Below, piece after piece: positions 17,014-23,473 of a stretch of DNA of 64,000 bases (positions within the stretch are counted from its first letter, which is position 1; every line of letters begins with the position of its first letter). The notes beneath the pieces were generated by a model. It had not been told where the DNA came from and did not search any database. It saw only the letters and a program-made list of their open reading frames with translations. The stretch comes from Glycomyces algeriensis (GTDB lineage: Bacteria; Actinomycetota; Actinomycetes; Mycobacteriales; Micromonosporaceae): positions 1 to 64,000 of the forward strand of contig NZ_JAPZVR010000017.1 of the NCBI RefSeq assembly GCF_027622855.1. Reading direction: 5' to 3'. Both the position numbers and the translations under genes were made by a program.

Positions 17014-17325
17014 ATGCACGACAACTTCCCGATGCGCGCATCAACAAACGTGCATCTCAACGAGGGAATGGGCCTGGAACCCAGCGTCCAGAGCTCCGGC
17101 ACCGGAGTGATGACCGTTGGCACCTGGCGTGAGGACGGCTGGTTCCTGAACTTGTTCGGGTCACCCGCCAGTCTCCGCGAGCTCGCTGAGGCGCTGCACC
17201 AGCTCGCCGATGAAACCGAGCGGAACGTCAACCGTCAACGGACGCTTGACAACGCCCCGGCCAAGAGCCGAACCAAGTTCGTCCTGGAGGGCGAAGCCAC
17301 CACCGAGATCAAACTCGCCGCTTAA
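17014..17325 (+). CDS. Small hypothetical protein of the transfer operon
   Basis: A 103-aa protein from ATG 17014, with GAGAGGA upstream. The frame stays open to 16993, but the Shine-Dalgarno favours the ATG. The middle has SPASLRELAEALHQLADETERNV, a probable amphipathic helix, and the C-terminus is charged. There is no membrane segment. The 42-bp gap before it carries a small hairpin (gaggc/gcctc). Family not recognised. Its place between the first transfer-operon gene and the membrane protein suggests an accessory transfer role. Confidence 0.65.
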   Translation: MHDNFPMRASTNVHLNEGMGLEPSVQSSGTGVMTVGTWREDGWFLNLFGSPASLRELAEALHQLADETERNVNRQRTLDNAPAKSRTKFVLEGEATTEIKLAA

Positions 17326-17333
17326 GCGGCACT

Positions 17334-17376
17334 GGGGAACCGGTCCCAAGTCGACCAAAACCGTGACCGGTTCCCC
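17334..17376 (+). other. Intercistronic hairpin 1
   Basis: A perfect 11-bp stem, ggggaaccggt/accggttcccc, with a 21-nt loop. It starts 9 nt after a stop codon and has no T-tract after it. Confidence 0.7.
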
Positions 17377-17431
17377 GGTTTCCAACAAGCAACCATCCCT
17401 TGCCCCCAAGGGGGCGGAAAGGAGTGCTGCC

Positions 17432-18400
17432 ATGCCTCGCAATGGTAGCAACCGTGCCAGCTCCGGGCGTTCCCGCTCGGGTGTTCGTGCTGGTCAGACC
17501 ATCATCGATACCTTCGAGATCGACTCGGCGAAGCGCCGGGCCAAGATCGTGGGCATCCTCGCTGGCGTCTTCGCTGGCCTGGTCGCCTTCGCGATCGCTC
17601 TGACGGTCAAGGATGGCGCTGCGGCGTTCCTCCTGGCGGTCGTCGTCGCCTTTGCCACCGGCTTCGTCGCCGCTGGTCTGGTGCTGATCTGGCCGGGGCT
17701 GCGCATGGCGTGGCACTGGGCTGGAGAGCTGGTCGTCCTGGCCCTGGTGGTCGCCGTCTGGGCGTTGCTCAACGCTTGGGCGGGCCCGCTGGTCGCCCTT
17801 GGCGCGACGCTCCTGCTGATCGGTGTGCCGTGGCTGTTCCGCCCGGTGTGCCGGTTCCTGGTCCGTTGGGCCTGGTGCATGATCGTGCGCCACCGCATCC
17901 GTGTCGCCTGCGATGCCTTCATTGAGGGCAAGGGCGTTCGCGGTTCGGTGATGCCGCTGATCCTGTGGGCTCGTCCCACGGATTCCGGTGAGCGTGTGTG
18001 GCTGTGGCTGCGCGGTGACCTCACCTTGGACGATCTGCGGGACCGTCTCACCGAACTCGCTTCGGTGTGCTGGGCTCACGAGGCATCGGCCGAAATGGCC
18101 GGGTCGAAAGCGGCCTACGTGGTCGTGGACATCCGTCGTCGTGACGTCCTCGCTGAGGGCGTGGCCATGCCGGTCACCGAGATGCTCGAAGGCATCGATC
18201 CCGATTCCTACCCGGTCGAATACCGCCGGGTGGACGACTCCGAAGGCGTCGACCTGACACCGGAGTCGGTGAACGCCGAACTGGATGCCCTGCTGGGCAA
18301 CAAGGGCGGTCGCAAACCGCGTCAGCGCAAGGCCGATGACGGCCAGACCACCGCACCCGATGAGAACCCGGACGAGGGCGACATGCCCGCCTGGGTCTAA
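17432..18400 (+). CDS. Membrane protein partner of the FtsK-like translocase
   Basis: A 322-aa protein. A basic, Ser/Arg-rich N-terminus precedes four hydrophobic segments (about residues 38-58, 60-85, 93-112 and 115-135). A soluble part follows (RVWLWLRGDLTLDDLRDRL, TPESVNAELDALLG), with a charged tail ending EGDMPAWV. The ATG at 17432 follows GGAAAGGAG. It directly precedes the short ATPase gene. In canonical TraB/TraSA proteins, membrane and motor parts are in one chain. Here this gene probably supplies the membrane-anchor and pore-side half, an inference from order and topology. Confidence 0.72.
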   Translation: MPRNGSNRASSGRSRSGVRAGQTIIDTFEIDSAKRRAKIVGILAGVFAGLVAFAIALTVKDGAAAFLLAVVVAFATGFVAAGLVLIWPGLRMAWHWAGELVVLALVVAVWALLNAWAGPLVALGATLLLIGVPWLFRPVCRFLVRWAWCMIVRHRIRVACDAFIEGKGVRGSVMPLILWARPTDSGERVWLWLRGDLTLDDLRDRLTELASVCWAHEASAEMAGSKAAYVVVDIRRRDVLAEGVAMPVTEMLEGIDPDSYPVEYRRVDDSEGVDLTPESVNAELDALLGNKGGRKPRQRKADDGQTTAPDENPDEGDMPAWV

Positions 18401-18431
18401 CCCAAAAAGCTCCGCAACTGGGGCTGCTCAC

Positions 18432-18476
18432 GGTGGGAGCCGTGGAAGCCAACTAGGCCAAGTACCGGCTCCCACC
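18432..18476 (+). other. Intercistronic hairpin 2
   Basis: A perfect 11-bp stem, ggtgggagccg/cggctcccacc, with a 23-nt loop. It lies 32 nt after the stop of the membrane protein gene and has no T-tract. Confidence 0.7.
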
Positions 18477-18525
18477 AAGACTCACGCATCGATAGATGCA
18501 CCGATTTCACTAAGGAGATTGCACG

Positions 18526-19329
18526 ATGAACATCGCACTGGGACCGGTCATGTCGATCAAAGACCCCATCTACCTGGGCCGGTCGGCTTCGAACGAGGCC
18601 GTCAACGTCACCATGTACGGCAAGAACATGATGCTCAACGGCGAACCCGGTTCGGGCAAGTCGGGGCTGATGAACAACATGATCGCGCAGGTCTCACTGA
18701 TGCCGGACGCGCGAATGCTCGGCTTCGACGCCAAGTTGGTCGAGCTGATGCCCTGGGCCGATGTCATGGACGTGTTCGTGGGCCCGGAAATGCGCAAGGC
18801 GCTCCAGACGATGCTGTGGATCCAGAAGCTCATGGACCGCCGCTACGACTGGATGTCGCGCAACCGGATCCGCAAGCTCGTCCCGTCGCCGGCCGAACCG
18901 GCGTGGGTGCTCTTCCTCGATGAGGTCGCGTACTACACCTCGGTCGCGGGAACCAAGGTCGAGCAGGAGCTGTTCTCCGCGCTCTTCCGTGACGTGGTTG
19001 CCCGGGGACGTGCAGCGGCGATCATCCCGATCATGGGCACGCAGCGTGCCTCGTTCGACATCCTGCCGACCGCACTGCGGGACCTGTTCGCCTACCGGTG
19101 GACCGGCCGCGCGACTACGCCCGGCTCCTCGGATGTCGCCCTCGGGGCCGGTTGGGCCGAGGCGGGCTACAACGCCATGAGCCTGGACCCCAAGAAGCCC
19201 GGGGACTCCTTCCTCCTCGCCGAGGGCAATGCGCCGCAACGGATGCGGGCGGCCTGGATGACCGACGAAGAGATTCAGACTGTCGCGGCCTTCGCTGCGC
19301 AGCTTCGGGGCCACAGGGCCTCTGCCTAG
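18526..19329 (+). CDS. FtsK/SpoIIIE-type DNA translocase (short TraB-like ATPase)
   Basis: A 267-aa ATPase. Walker A is GEPGSGKS (residues 39-46) and Walker B is WVLFLDEVAYY (near 127-137); an RGRAAAIIPIMGTQRAS sensor-like segment and the FAYRWTG region follow. These are FtsK/SpoIIIE/TraB motifs. It lacks the N-terminal membrane region and a clear C-terminal gamma winged helix, so it is only the motor. In actinomycete elements such hexameric motors move double-stranded DNA between mycelial cells. The ATG at 18526 has AAGGAG upstream. The preceding membrane protein is the likely partner. Confidence 0.87.
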   Translation: MNIALGPVMSIKDPIYLGRSASNEAVNVTMYGKNMMLNGEPGSGKSGLMNNMIAQVSLMPDARMLGFDAKLVELMPWADVMDVFVGPEMRKALQTMLWIQKLMDRRYDWMSRNRIRKLVPSPAEPAWVLFLDEVAYYTSVAGTKVEQELFSALFRDVVARGRAAAIIPIMGTQRASFDILPTALRDLFAYRWTGRATTPGSSDVALGAGWAEAGYNAMSLDPKKPGDSFLLAEGNAPQRMRAAWMTDEEIQTVAAFAAQLRGHRASA

Positions 19330-19332
19330 AGC

Positions 19333-19379
19333 GAGTGCCGTCAGCGCCAACCAATGTCAACGAGCAGTTGACGGCACTC
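19333..19379 (+). other. Intercistronic hairpin 3
   Basis: A perfect 11-bp stem, gagtgccgtca/tgacggcactc, with a 25-nt loop. It starts 4 nt after the translocase stop and is followed directly by the first tRNA-like stem-loop. Confidence 0.7.
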
Positions 19380-19381
19380 CA

Positions 19382-19420
19382 GGGCGAACGGTTCACCCGG
19401 GGTTCGATTCCCCGGCGTCC
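19382..19420 (+). ncRNA. tRNA-top-half-like stem-loop 1
   Basis: Outer stem gggcg/cgtcc (19382-19386 with 19416-19420, one G-U pair), a 10-nt bulge, inner stem ccgggg/ccccgg, and the T-loop-like heptaloop ttcgatt. It resembles an acceptor/T-arm minihelix. No D arm or anticodon arm forms a normal tRNA upstream. It aligns with the copy at 19748-19787. Confidence 0.5.
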
Positions 19421-19511
19421 ACGACGCAAGGAATTCCCAGCACCAATCGCACACGGGCTAGTACTGCGTCCTGCTGATGAGGCATTGAGAACAAAGGAAA
19501 GAGGGCAAGAA

Positions 19512-19727
19512 ATGAAGCACCTCAAAGTGACGCACGACGGTGAGGACAAGAACGTCAATCACTACGTCACCACTGACGAGAACGCCGCAGCCGTCATTGC
19601 GGACTTCAAGGAAGGCGACATGATCGCCATCGACAACCACACCTTCCGGGGTGACGAAACGGTCAAGGACTCGACCACGCTCATCCGGGTGCACCGGATT
19701 GTGGAAATCGAGATCAAGAACAGGTAA
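19512..19727 (+). CDS. Small hypothetical protein
   Basis: A 71-aa protein (MKHLKVTHDGEDKNVNHYVT to VEIEIKNR). The ATG at 19512 has AGGAAAGAGG upstream. It is acidic, probably beta-rich, and has no membrane segment. It sits between the two tRNA-like stem-loops, and its stop codon lies inside the following hairpin. Family not recognised. Confidence 0.65.
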   Translation: MKHLKVTHDGEDKNVNHYVTTDENAAAVIADFKEGDMIAIDNHTFRGDETVKDSTTLIRVHRIVEIEIKNR

Positions 19728-19742
19728 GCCGTAGCGGCTTAC
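19724..19742 (+). other. Short hairpin containing a stop codon
   Basis: A perfect 8-bp stem, gtaagccg/cggcttac, with a 3-nt loop. The TAA stop of the 71-aa gene is inside its left arm. It is followed by the second tRNA-like element rather than a T-tract. Confidence 0.6.
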
Positions 19743-19747
19743 TGGTA

Positions 19748-19787
19748 GAGCGATCGGCAATCTTCGGGGTTCGAGGCCCCGACGCTC
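19748..19787 (+). ncRNA. tRNA-top-half-like stem-loop 2
   Basis: Outer stem gagcg/cgctc, an 11-nt bulge, inner stem tcgggg/ccccga and heptaloop ttcgagg. It matches copy 1 in layout. Outer pair 2 is A-T instead of G-C, outer pair 3 is G-C instead of G-U, and the first inner pair is T-A instead of C-G. Pairing is therefore kept despite base changes. The upstream ctggtagagc resembles a tRNA D-arm, but the anticodon arm is absent. Confidence 0.5.
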
Positions 19788-19830
19788 ACGCAGCAATAAC
19801 CACGAATGACACAGAGAGGAGGAGTGTGCA

Positions 19831-20190
19831 TTGTTCCGGACCGAATTCGATGACCCTGAAGGCATCCGCCACGGCGGATTGCCGACGTTCAACTACCGCT
19901 GCGCGCCGGTCGGACTGTACACCCGCCGACAACTCGCCGCTGAAGGTCTTACGCCTGGGCGGCAACCCATCGCAGGCCAGATCTTCTGGCGTCGCGGTAA
20001 CCGAGTCGCCTACCTCTATAGGCGTGACCTGGCCGTGCCCAAGCGCCCGGCTACCGACGCCCAACTGCGGGCCCTGATGAAAGCGTGGGTCGCTCTGTCG
20101 ACCTGCCCGTCATGCCAGACGGAATACGGCTACTACATCCCCAAGCGCTACGGCGAATGCCTCGCCTGCTTCGAAGGCGGCACGCGATGA
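19831..20190 (+). CDS. RRQRL-motif zinc-binding protein
   Basis: A 119-aa protein from a TTG start at 19831, which has GAGAGGAGG eight bases upstream; no ATG or GTG fits the frame. It has the TRRQLAAEGLTPGRQPIAGQ segment of the RRQRL-motif family and a C-terminal zinc ribbon with CPSC (CPSCQTEYGYY) and CLAC. It is common in actinomycete elements, and its function is not established. Its stop overlaps the next ATG by 4 bp, the first of a chain of coupled genes. Confidence 0.8.
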   Translation: MFRTEFDDPEGIRHGGLPTFNYRCAPVGLYTRRQLAAEGLTPGRQPIAGQIFWRRGNRVAYLYRRDLAVPKRPATDAQLRALMKAWVALSTCPSCQTEYGYYIPKRYGECLACFEGGTR

Positions 20191-20504
20191 CCGATCTCCT
20201 CGCCGCGTTCGCCATCTTCCGCGAAGCGATGCCACTGCATCGCGTCAAGCAGATCGACTCGCTTCCCCCGTGGGAGCCCGATCTTTCCCGCATGCGGTTC
20301 CTCTGCGTCATCTGCGACGTGCACATGACCGGAACCCAACTCGCCGACGACGACCGGCACCTCCTCGTATCCCTGCCCTTCGAGGGCTGGGAAATGCGGG
20401 CGTGCGAGGTCTGCGGCGAAGAGACCGTGCCAACGGTCGAGCACTCCAAGAAATGCGACTACTGCACCGGCGTGCAGTGGCAGAAGTCAAGGAGCCAGAA
20501 ATGA
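20187..20504 (+). CDS. Small zinc-ribbon protein
   Basis: A 105-aa protein with three CxxC pairs: CVIC (FLCVICDVH), CEVC (ACEVCGEE) and CDYC (KCDYCTG), a probable zinc ribbon. The ATG at 20187 lies in the 4-bp ATGA overlap with the RRQRL gene, and its own stop overlaps the following DUF2637 gene the same way. It is soluble, with no membrane segment. Its function is unknown; translation coupling suggests stoichiometric action with its neighbours. Confidence 0.7.
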   Translation: MTDLLAAFAIFREAMPLHRVKQIDSLPPWEPDLSRMRFLCVICDVHMTGTQLADDDRHLLVSLPFEGWEMRACEVCGEETVPTVEHSKKCDYCTGVQWQKSRSQK

Positions 20505-21052
20505 AACTCGAAGACGGCGTGCAAACCGTCATCATGCTGTCCATGGGTGTGGCCGCTGGCGCGGTCTCCTTCACCCACGTCCACGACGCCACCGTCGCGG
20601 CCGGTCAACCCTCCTGGGTCGGCTGGGTCAACGCGGTGACCATCGAACTGATGGTGATCGCCCTCGGTCTCGAGGTGCGACGCCGCCGCCGCAACGGCGG
20701 CCACAAGGTCAAGTCCGTGATGGCGATGATGATGTTCTTCATCGCTCTCTCGCTTGGGGCCCAAGTCCTCGACGCCGAACCGACCGTTGTCGGCTGGCTC
20801 GCCGCTTCGGCCTCGGCCCTGGGGTTCTTGACCTTGGTCAAGGTCGTGCTCTCGCGGCCCGCTGAGGCACAACCGGCCGAATCGCCGGTGGCCTCATTTG
20901 CGGAACCGGATTGGACGGAGTCGGCCCCGGTCGCCTCCTCGGATCCGATCGACGTTCCGAGCCTCCAAGCCGAGCGCTCTGCCGTCACCGCTGAGCCTGC
21001 TCAGCCGGACTGGGCCAACGCCTTCGCCAACCTCGGCAACGGGGACCGGTGA
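20501..21052 (+). CDS. DUF2637 domain membrane protein
   Basis: A 183-aa protein with four hydrophobic segments: residues 8-26, 40-58, 72-90 and 95-113. The SFTHVHDATVAAGQPSWVGW part between the first two is typical of DUF2637 proteins of actinomycete conjugative elements. The C-terminal 70 residues are Pro/Ala/Glu-rich and probably disordered in the cytosol. The start and stop overlap the neighbouring genes by 4 bp each (ATGA and GTGA). A role in intramycelial spread or as a membrane adaptor of transfer is possible but unproven. Confidence 0.82.
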   Translation: MKLEDGVQTVIMLSMGVAAGAVSFTHVHDATVAAGQPSWVGWVNAVTIELMVIALGLEVRRRRRNGGHKVKSVMAMMMFFIALSLGAQVLDAEPTVVGWLAASASALGFLTLVKVVLSRPAEAQPAESPVASFAEPDWTESAPVASSDPIDVPSLQAERSAVTAEPAQPDWANAFANLGNGDR

Positions 21053-21330
21053 TCGCGATGGTCGAGAATCGCGAGTTCAACGCCTTCGCCAAGCGGATCA
21101 TCCGCGCCTATGGGCGCCGGGTCGCTGAGGGTGACGTGGACGCACTCCCCGAGCTCCTTGAGCTCTCCGCCTCACTCGATGAGGCCATCACCAACGCCGT
21201 CAAGGGCCTTCGCGCCTTTGGCTACTCCTGGGCTGAGATCGCCGAACGTATCGGCATGTCCAGGCAGGCCGCCCAGCAGCGCTGGGGCAAGGCCATCCCC
21301 GATCAACGGGACACCGAAACCAACACCTGA
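21049..21330 (+). CDS. Small helix-turn-helix protein
   Basis: A 93-aa protein from a GTG start in a GTGA overlap with the DUF2637 gene. The C-terminal half has the helix-turn-helix YSWAEIAERIGMSRQAAQQRWG, and the N-terminal half is helical (LPELLELSASLDEAITNAV). It could regulate the transfer operon or rep. It is the last gene of the tightly coupled series 19831-21330. Confidence 0.8.
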   Translation: MIAMVENREFNAFAKRIIRAYGRRVAEGDVDALPELLELSASLDEAITNAVKGLRAFGYSWAEIAERIGMSRQAAQQRWGKAIPDQRDTETNT

Positions 21331-21336
21331 CGCCGA

Positions 21337-21369
21337 GGGCGCGGACAAACTTCCACATCCGCCGCGCCC
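21337..21369 (+). other. Intercistronic hairpin 4
   Basis: A perfect 8-bp stem, gggcgcgg/ccgcgccc, with a 17-nt loop. It begins 7 nt after the stop codon of the HTH gene. No T-tract follows. Confidence 0.55.
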
Positions 21370-21417
21370 CGGCTCCAAACCACCTGACAACCGTTCCGAT
21401 TGAAAGGCGAAACCAGT

Positions 21418-21741
21418 ATGACAACTCAGGAGCCTGTCCTGGCTTACCACTGGCGAAAGCTCATCTTCGGTGACCTCACCGGGCAGCCGTCCGAATGCCA
21501 GTTCCCCGAACCGATCGAACCGCCGCGACTCGGCGACGAAGTGTTCTACAAGGTCTACAAGTGCGCTGAGTGCGGCATGGTCCTCCACATCAATGGCGGC
21601 GACCTCGACCAACGCCACACCCTCGACATCATCTTGGTGGTCTGTGGCCACTGCTCCCATCCCGAGATCGTTCGAGATCTCTCCTACCCCGAGTACCTCT
21701 GCCGTTGCTTCGGCTGGGTCTACCTCGACGACGAGGACTAA
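21418..21741 (+). CDS. Small cysteine-rich hypothetical protein
   Basis: A 107-aa soluble protein with CAEC (YKCAECGMVLH) and CGHC (VVCGHCSHPE) pairs, which could bind one zinc, and a C-terminal LCRCFGWVYLDDED. The ATG at 21418 has GAAAGGCG upstream. It is flanked by long-loop hairpins on both sides and precedes the replication initiator gene. Family not recognised. Confidence 0.68.
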   Translation: MTTQEPVLAYHWRKLIFGDLTGQPSECQFPEPIEPPRLGDEVFYKVYKCAECGMVLHINGGDLDQRHTLDIILVVCGHCSHPEIVRDLSYPEYLCRCFGWVYLDDED

Positions 21742-21746
21742 CCAAC

Positions 21747-21794
21747 GCCCTGCCCCGGCCGCTCCTGATTACGCACGAGCCGCCCGGGCAGGGC
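21747..21794 (+). other. Intercistronic hairpin 5
   Basis: A 12-bp stem with one mismatch (21747-21758 and 21783-21794) and a 24-nt loop. It starts 6 nt after a stop codon, just upstream of the rep ribosome binding site. Confidence 0.65.
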
Positions 21795-21830
21795 CCCAAT
21801 ACGACTGCCCGCATCTGGAAGGAGGACACC

Positions 21831-23246
21831 ATGGCTACAGACACCATTCCGCCCGGCTTCGCCGCCGACATCATCGCCCGATCCGAGTCGACCGGTTGGG
21901 AACCGTGGCTCTCACACGTCGCCGGTGCCGCCGGATGCTCCAACCCGGTGCGCCTTCGCGGTGAAATTAACGCCGTTAATGAGACCACCGGGCAAGTCCT
22001 CTCCGCCCGGTCCACCGCCTCCATGCCCGACGGCATCATCTACAAGGCCTGTGGCACTCGTCGCGCCTCCCTCTGCCCCACCTGCGCCAAGACCTACCAG
22101 CACGACGCGTTCCATCTCGTGCGCTCCGGCATGACCGGCGGCAAAGGCGTCCCCACCTCTGTCAGCGCTCACCCGGCCCTGTTCGTCACCCTCACAGCCC
22201 CCGCCTTCGGCCCGGTCCACACGCGGACCCTCACCGCCTCGGGCAAGGTCCGACCCTGCCGCGCGCGTCGTGACGCCGAAACCTGCCCCCACGGCGTCCG
22301 CCTGGCCTGCCACACCCGACATGACGAAAGCGCCGGCCAAATCGGCCAGCCGCTGTGCCTGGACTGCTACGACCATGACGCCCAAGTCGTCTGGAACGTC
22401 GCCTCCGGCGAACTGTGGCGGCGGACCCGCATCAACATCGACCGCGGATTGTCGCGCCTCGCCAAGGCCCACGGCATTGACCCGGCCTCGGTGCGGCTGC
22501 GCTACGTCAAGGTCGCGGAGTTCCAGCGGCGCGGTGCCGTTCACTTCCATGCGCTCATCCGCCTCGACGGCCGCGTGCCCGGTAGTGATGCGATCCTGCC
22601 GCCGCCTGCTGCCCTCGACGCCGAGGCCATCGCTGCCATCGTCGCCGATGCCGCCGCCTCGACCCGCTTCCGCACCGAGGAACACGATGAGCGCCTTGAA
22701 GGCTGGCTTATCCGCTGGGGCGCGCAAGTCGATGTCCGCCAGGTCGAACTCGGCGACGACGAGTTGAGCGAGAACCATGCGGCGGGCTACCTCGCCAAGT
22801 ACGCCACCAAAGCCACCGAGGACACCGGCCACCTGTCCGGCCGCCTCACCGAGGCCACCGTCTCCGTCTATGCCGATCCTGAAGGCAACCACATCGCCCG
22901 CCTCATCGCCGCGTGCTGGCGTCTCGGTTCCGAAGGCGGGGAATGGATCAGGCTCCGCAAGTGGGCGCACATGCTCGGCTTTGGCGGCCACTTCATGACC
23001 AAAGCGCGCGCCTGGTCGACCACCTTCGGCGCCCTCAGAGATGCACGCGCGCAATGGATTCGCTGTCAACACGAGGTTGACACCGATCCGACTGAAACGG
23101 TCGTGCTCGTCAACTACCTCCGCTATGACGGCACCGGCTGGCACACCGAGGCTGACGCCCTTATGGCGTCCTCCGCTGCCGCTCGTGCCCGGGAGCAACG
23201 GCAGCTTGCCCGTGAAGCTCTGGATGAACTCGCCACTATGGATTGA
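21831..23246 (+). CDS. RepSA-like replication initiator (HUH endonuclease type)
   Basis: A 471-aa protein. The N-terminal part has a zinc-like cysteine cluster (CGTRRASLCPTCAK) and PALFVTLTAPAFGPVH. The HUH motif is VHFHALIRLDG, near residue 238, and a candidate catalytic tyrosine lies in AGYLAKYATK, near 322. This is the RepSA/plasmid replication initiator layout, which nicks one strand for rolling-circle replication of the excised element. The ATG at 21831 follows a perfect GGAGG. The excisionase and integrase genes follow directly, as in pSAM2. Confidence 0.9.
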   Translation: MATDTIPPGFAADIIARSESTGWEPWLSHVAGAAGCSNPVRLRGEINAVNETTGQVLSARSTASMPDGIIYKACGTRRASLCPTCAKTYQHDAFHLVRSGMTGGKGVPTSVSAHPALFVTLTAPAFGPVHTRTLTASGKVRPCRARRDAETCPHGVRLACHTRHDESAGQIGQPLCLDCYDHDAQVVWNVASGELWRRTRINIDRGLSRLAKAHGIDPASVRLRYVKVAEFQRRGAVHFHALIRLDGRVPGSDAILPPPAALDAEAIAAIVADAAASTRFRTEEHDERLEGWLIRWGAQVDVRQVELGDDELSENHAAGYLAKYATKATEDTGHLSGRLTEATVSVYADPEGNHIARLIAACWRLGSEGGEWIRLRKWAHMLGFGGHFMTKARAWSTTFGALRDARAQWIRCQHEVDTDPTETVVLVNYLRYDGTGWHTEADALMASSAAARAREQRQLAREALDELATMD

Positions 23247-23260
23247 TTGGATTGATTGCG

Positions 23261-23473
23261 ATGGAAGGAAGCACGGTACTCAAACCGCGTTGGTACGACA
23301 CCAGGCAGACTGCCGAGGTCCTCGGCTTCGGCGTCTCGAAGGTCAAGATGCTCATCGCCTCCGGCGAGCTGCGCTCGGTCAAGGTCGGCGGCCACCGCCG
23401 TGTCCTGCCCGAATGGATCGAGGAATACGTCGAGCGCTTCGCCCGCCAGGACGACTATGTGGGGGCGGCATGA
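23261..23473 (+). CDS. xis: Excisionase (MerR-like helix-turn-helix)
   Basis: A 70-aa protein with a MerR/excisionase-type winged helix: DTRQTAEVLGFGVSKVKMLI followed by KVGGHRRVLPEWIEEYV. ATG 23261 is preferred over a TTG at 23243 that overlaps the rep stop. It ends in a 4-bp ATGA overlap with the integrase gene. Small proteins of this class direct the integrase toward excision. A tandem gattgattg repeat lies in front of it. Confidence 0.88.
   Translation: MEGSTVLKPRWYDTRQTAEVLGFGVSKVKMLIASGELRSVKVGGHRRVLPEWIEEYVERFARQDDYVGAA

Noticed and set aside
19345-19420. Complete tRNA gene
   Set aside because: The T-arm is convincing, but no 5' acceptor partner (tggacgc) and no proper anticodon arm are present.
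19470-19500. Hammerhead ribozyme core (ctgatgag...gaac)
   Set aside because: The stretch between the two core parts does not form stem II and no stem III pairing is found.
19725-19790. Complete tRNA gene
   Set aside because: D-arm and T-arm-like parts exist, but only about 13 nt separate them, too short for an anticodon arm, and the acceptor partner (tgagcgt) is missing.
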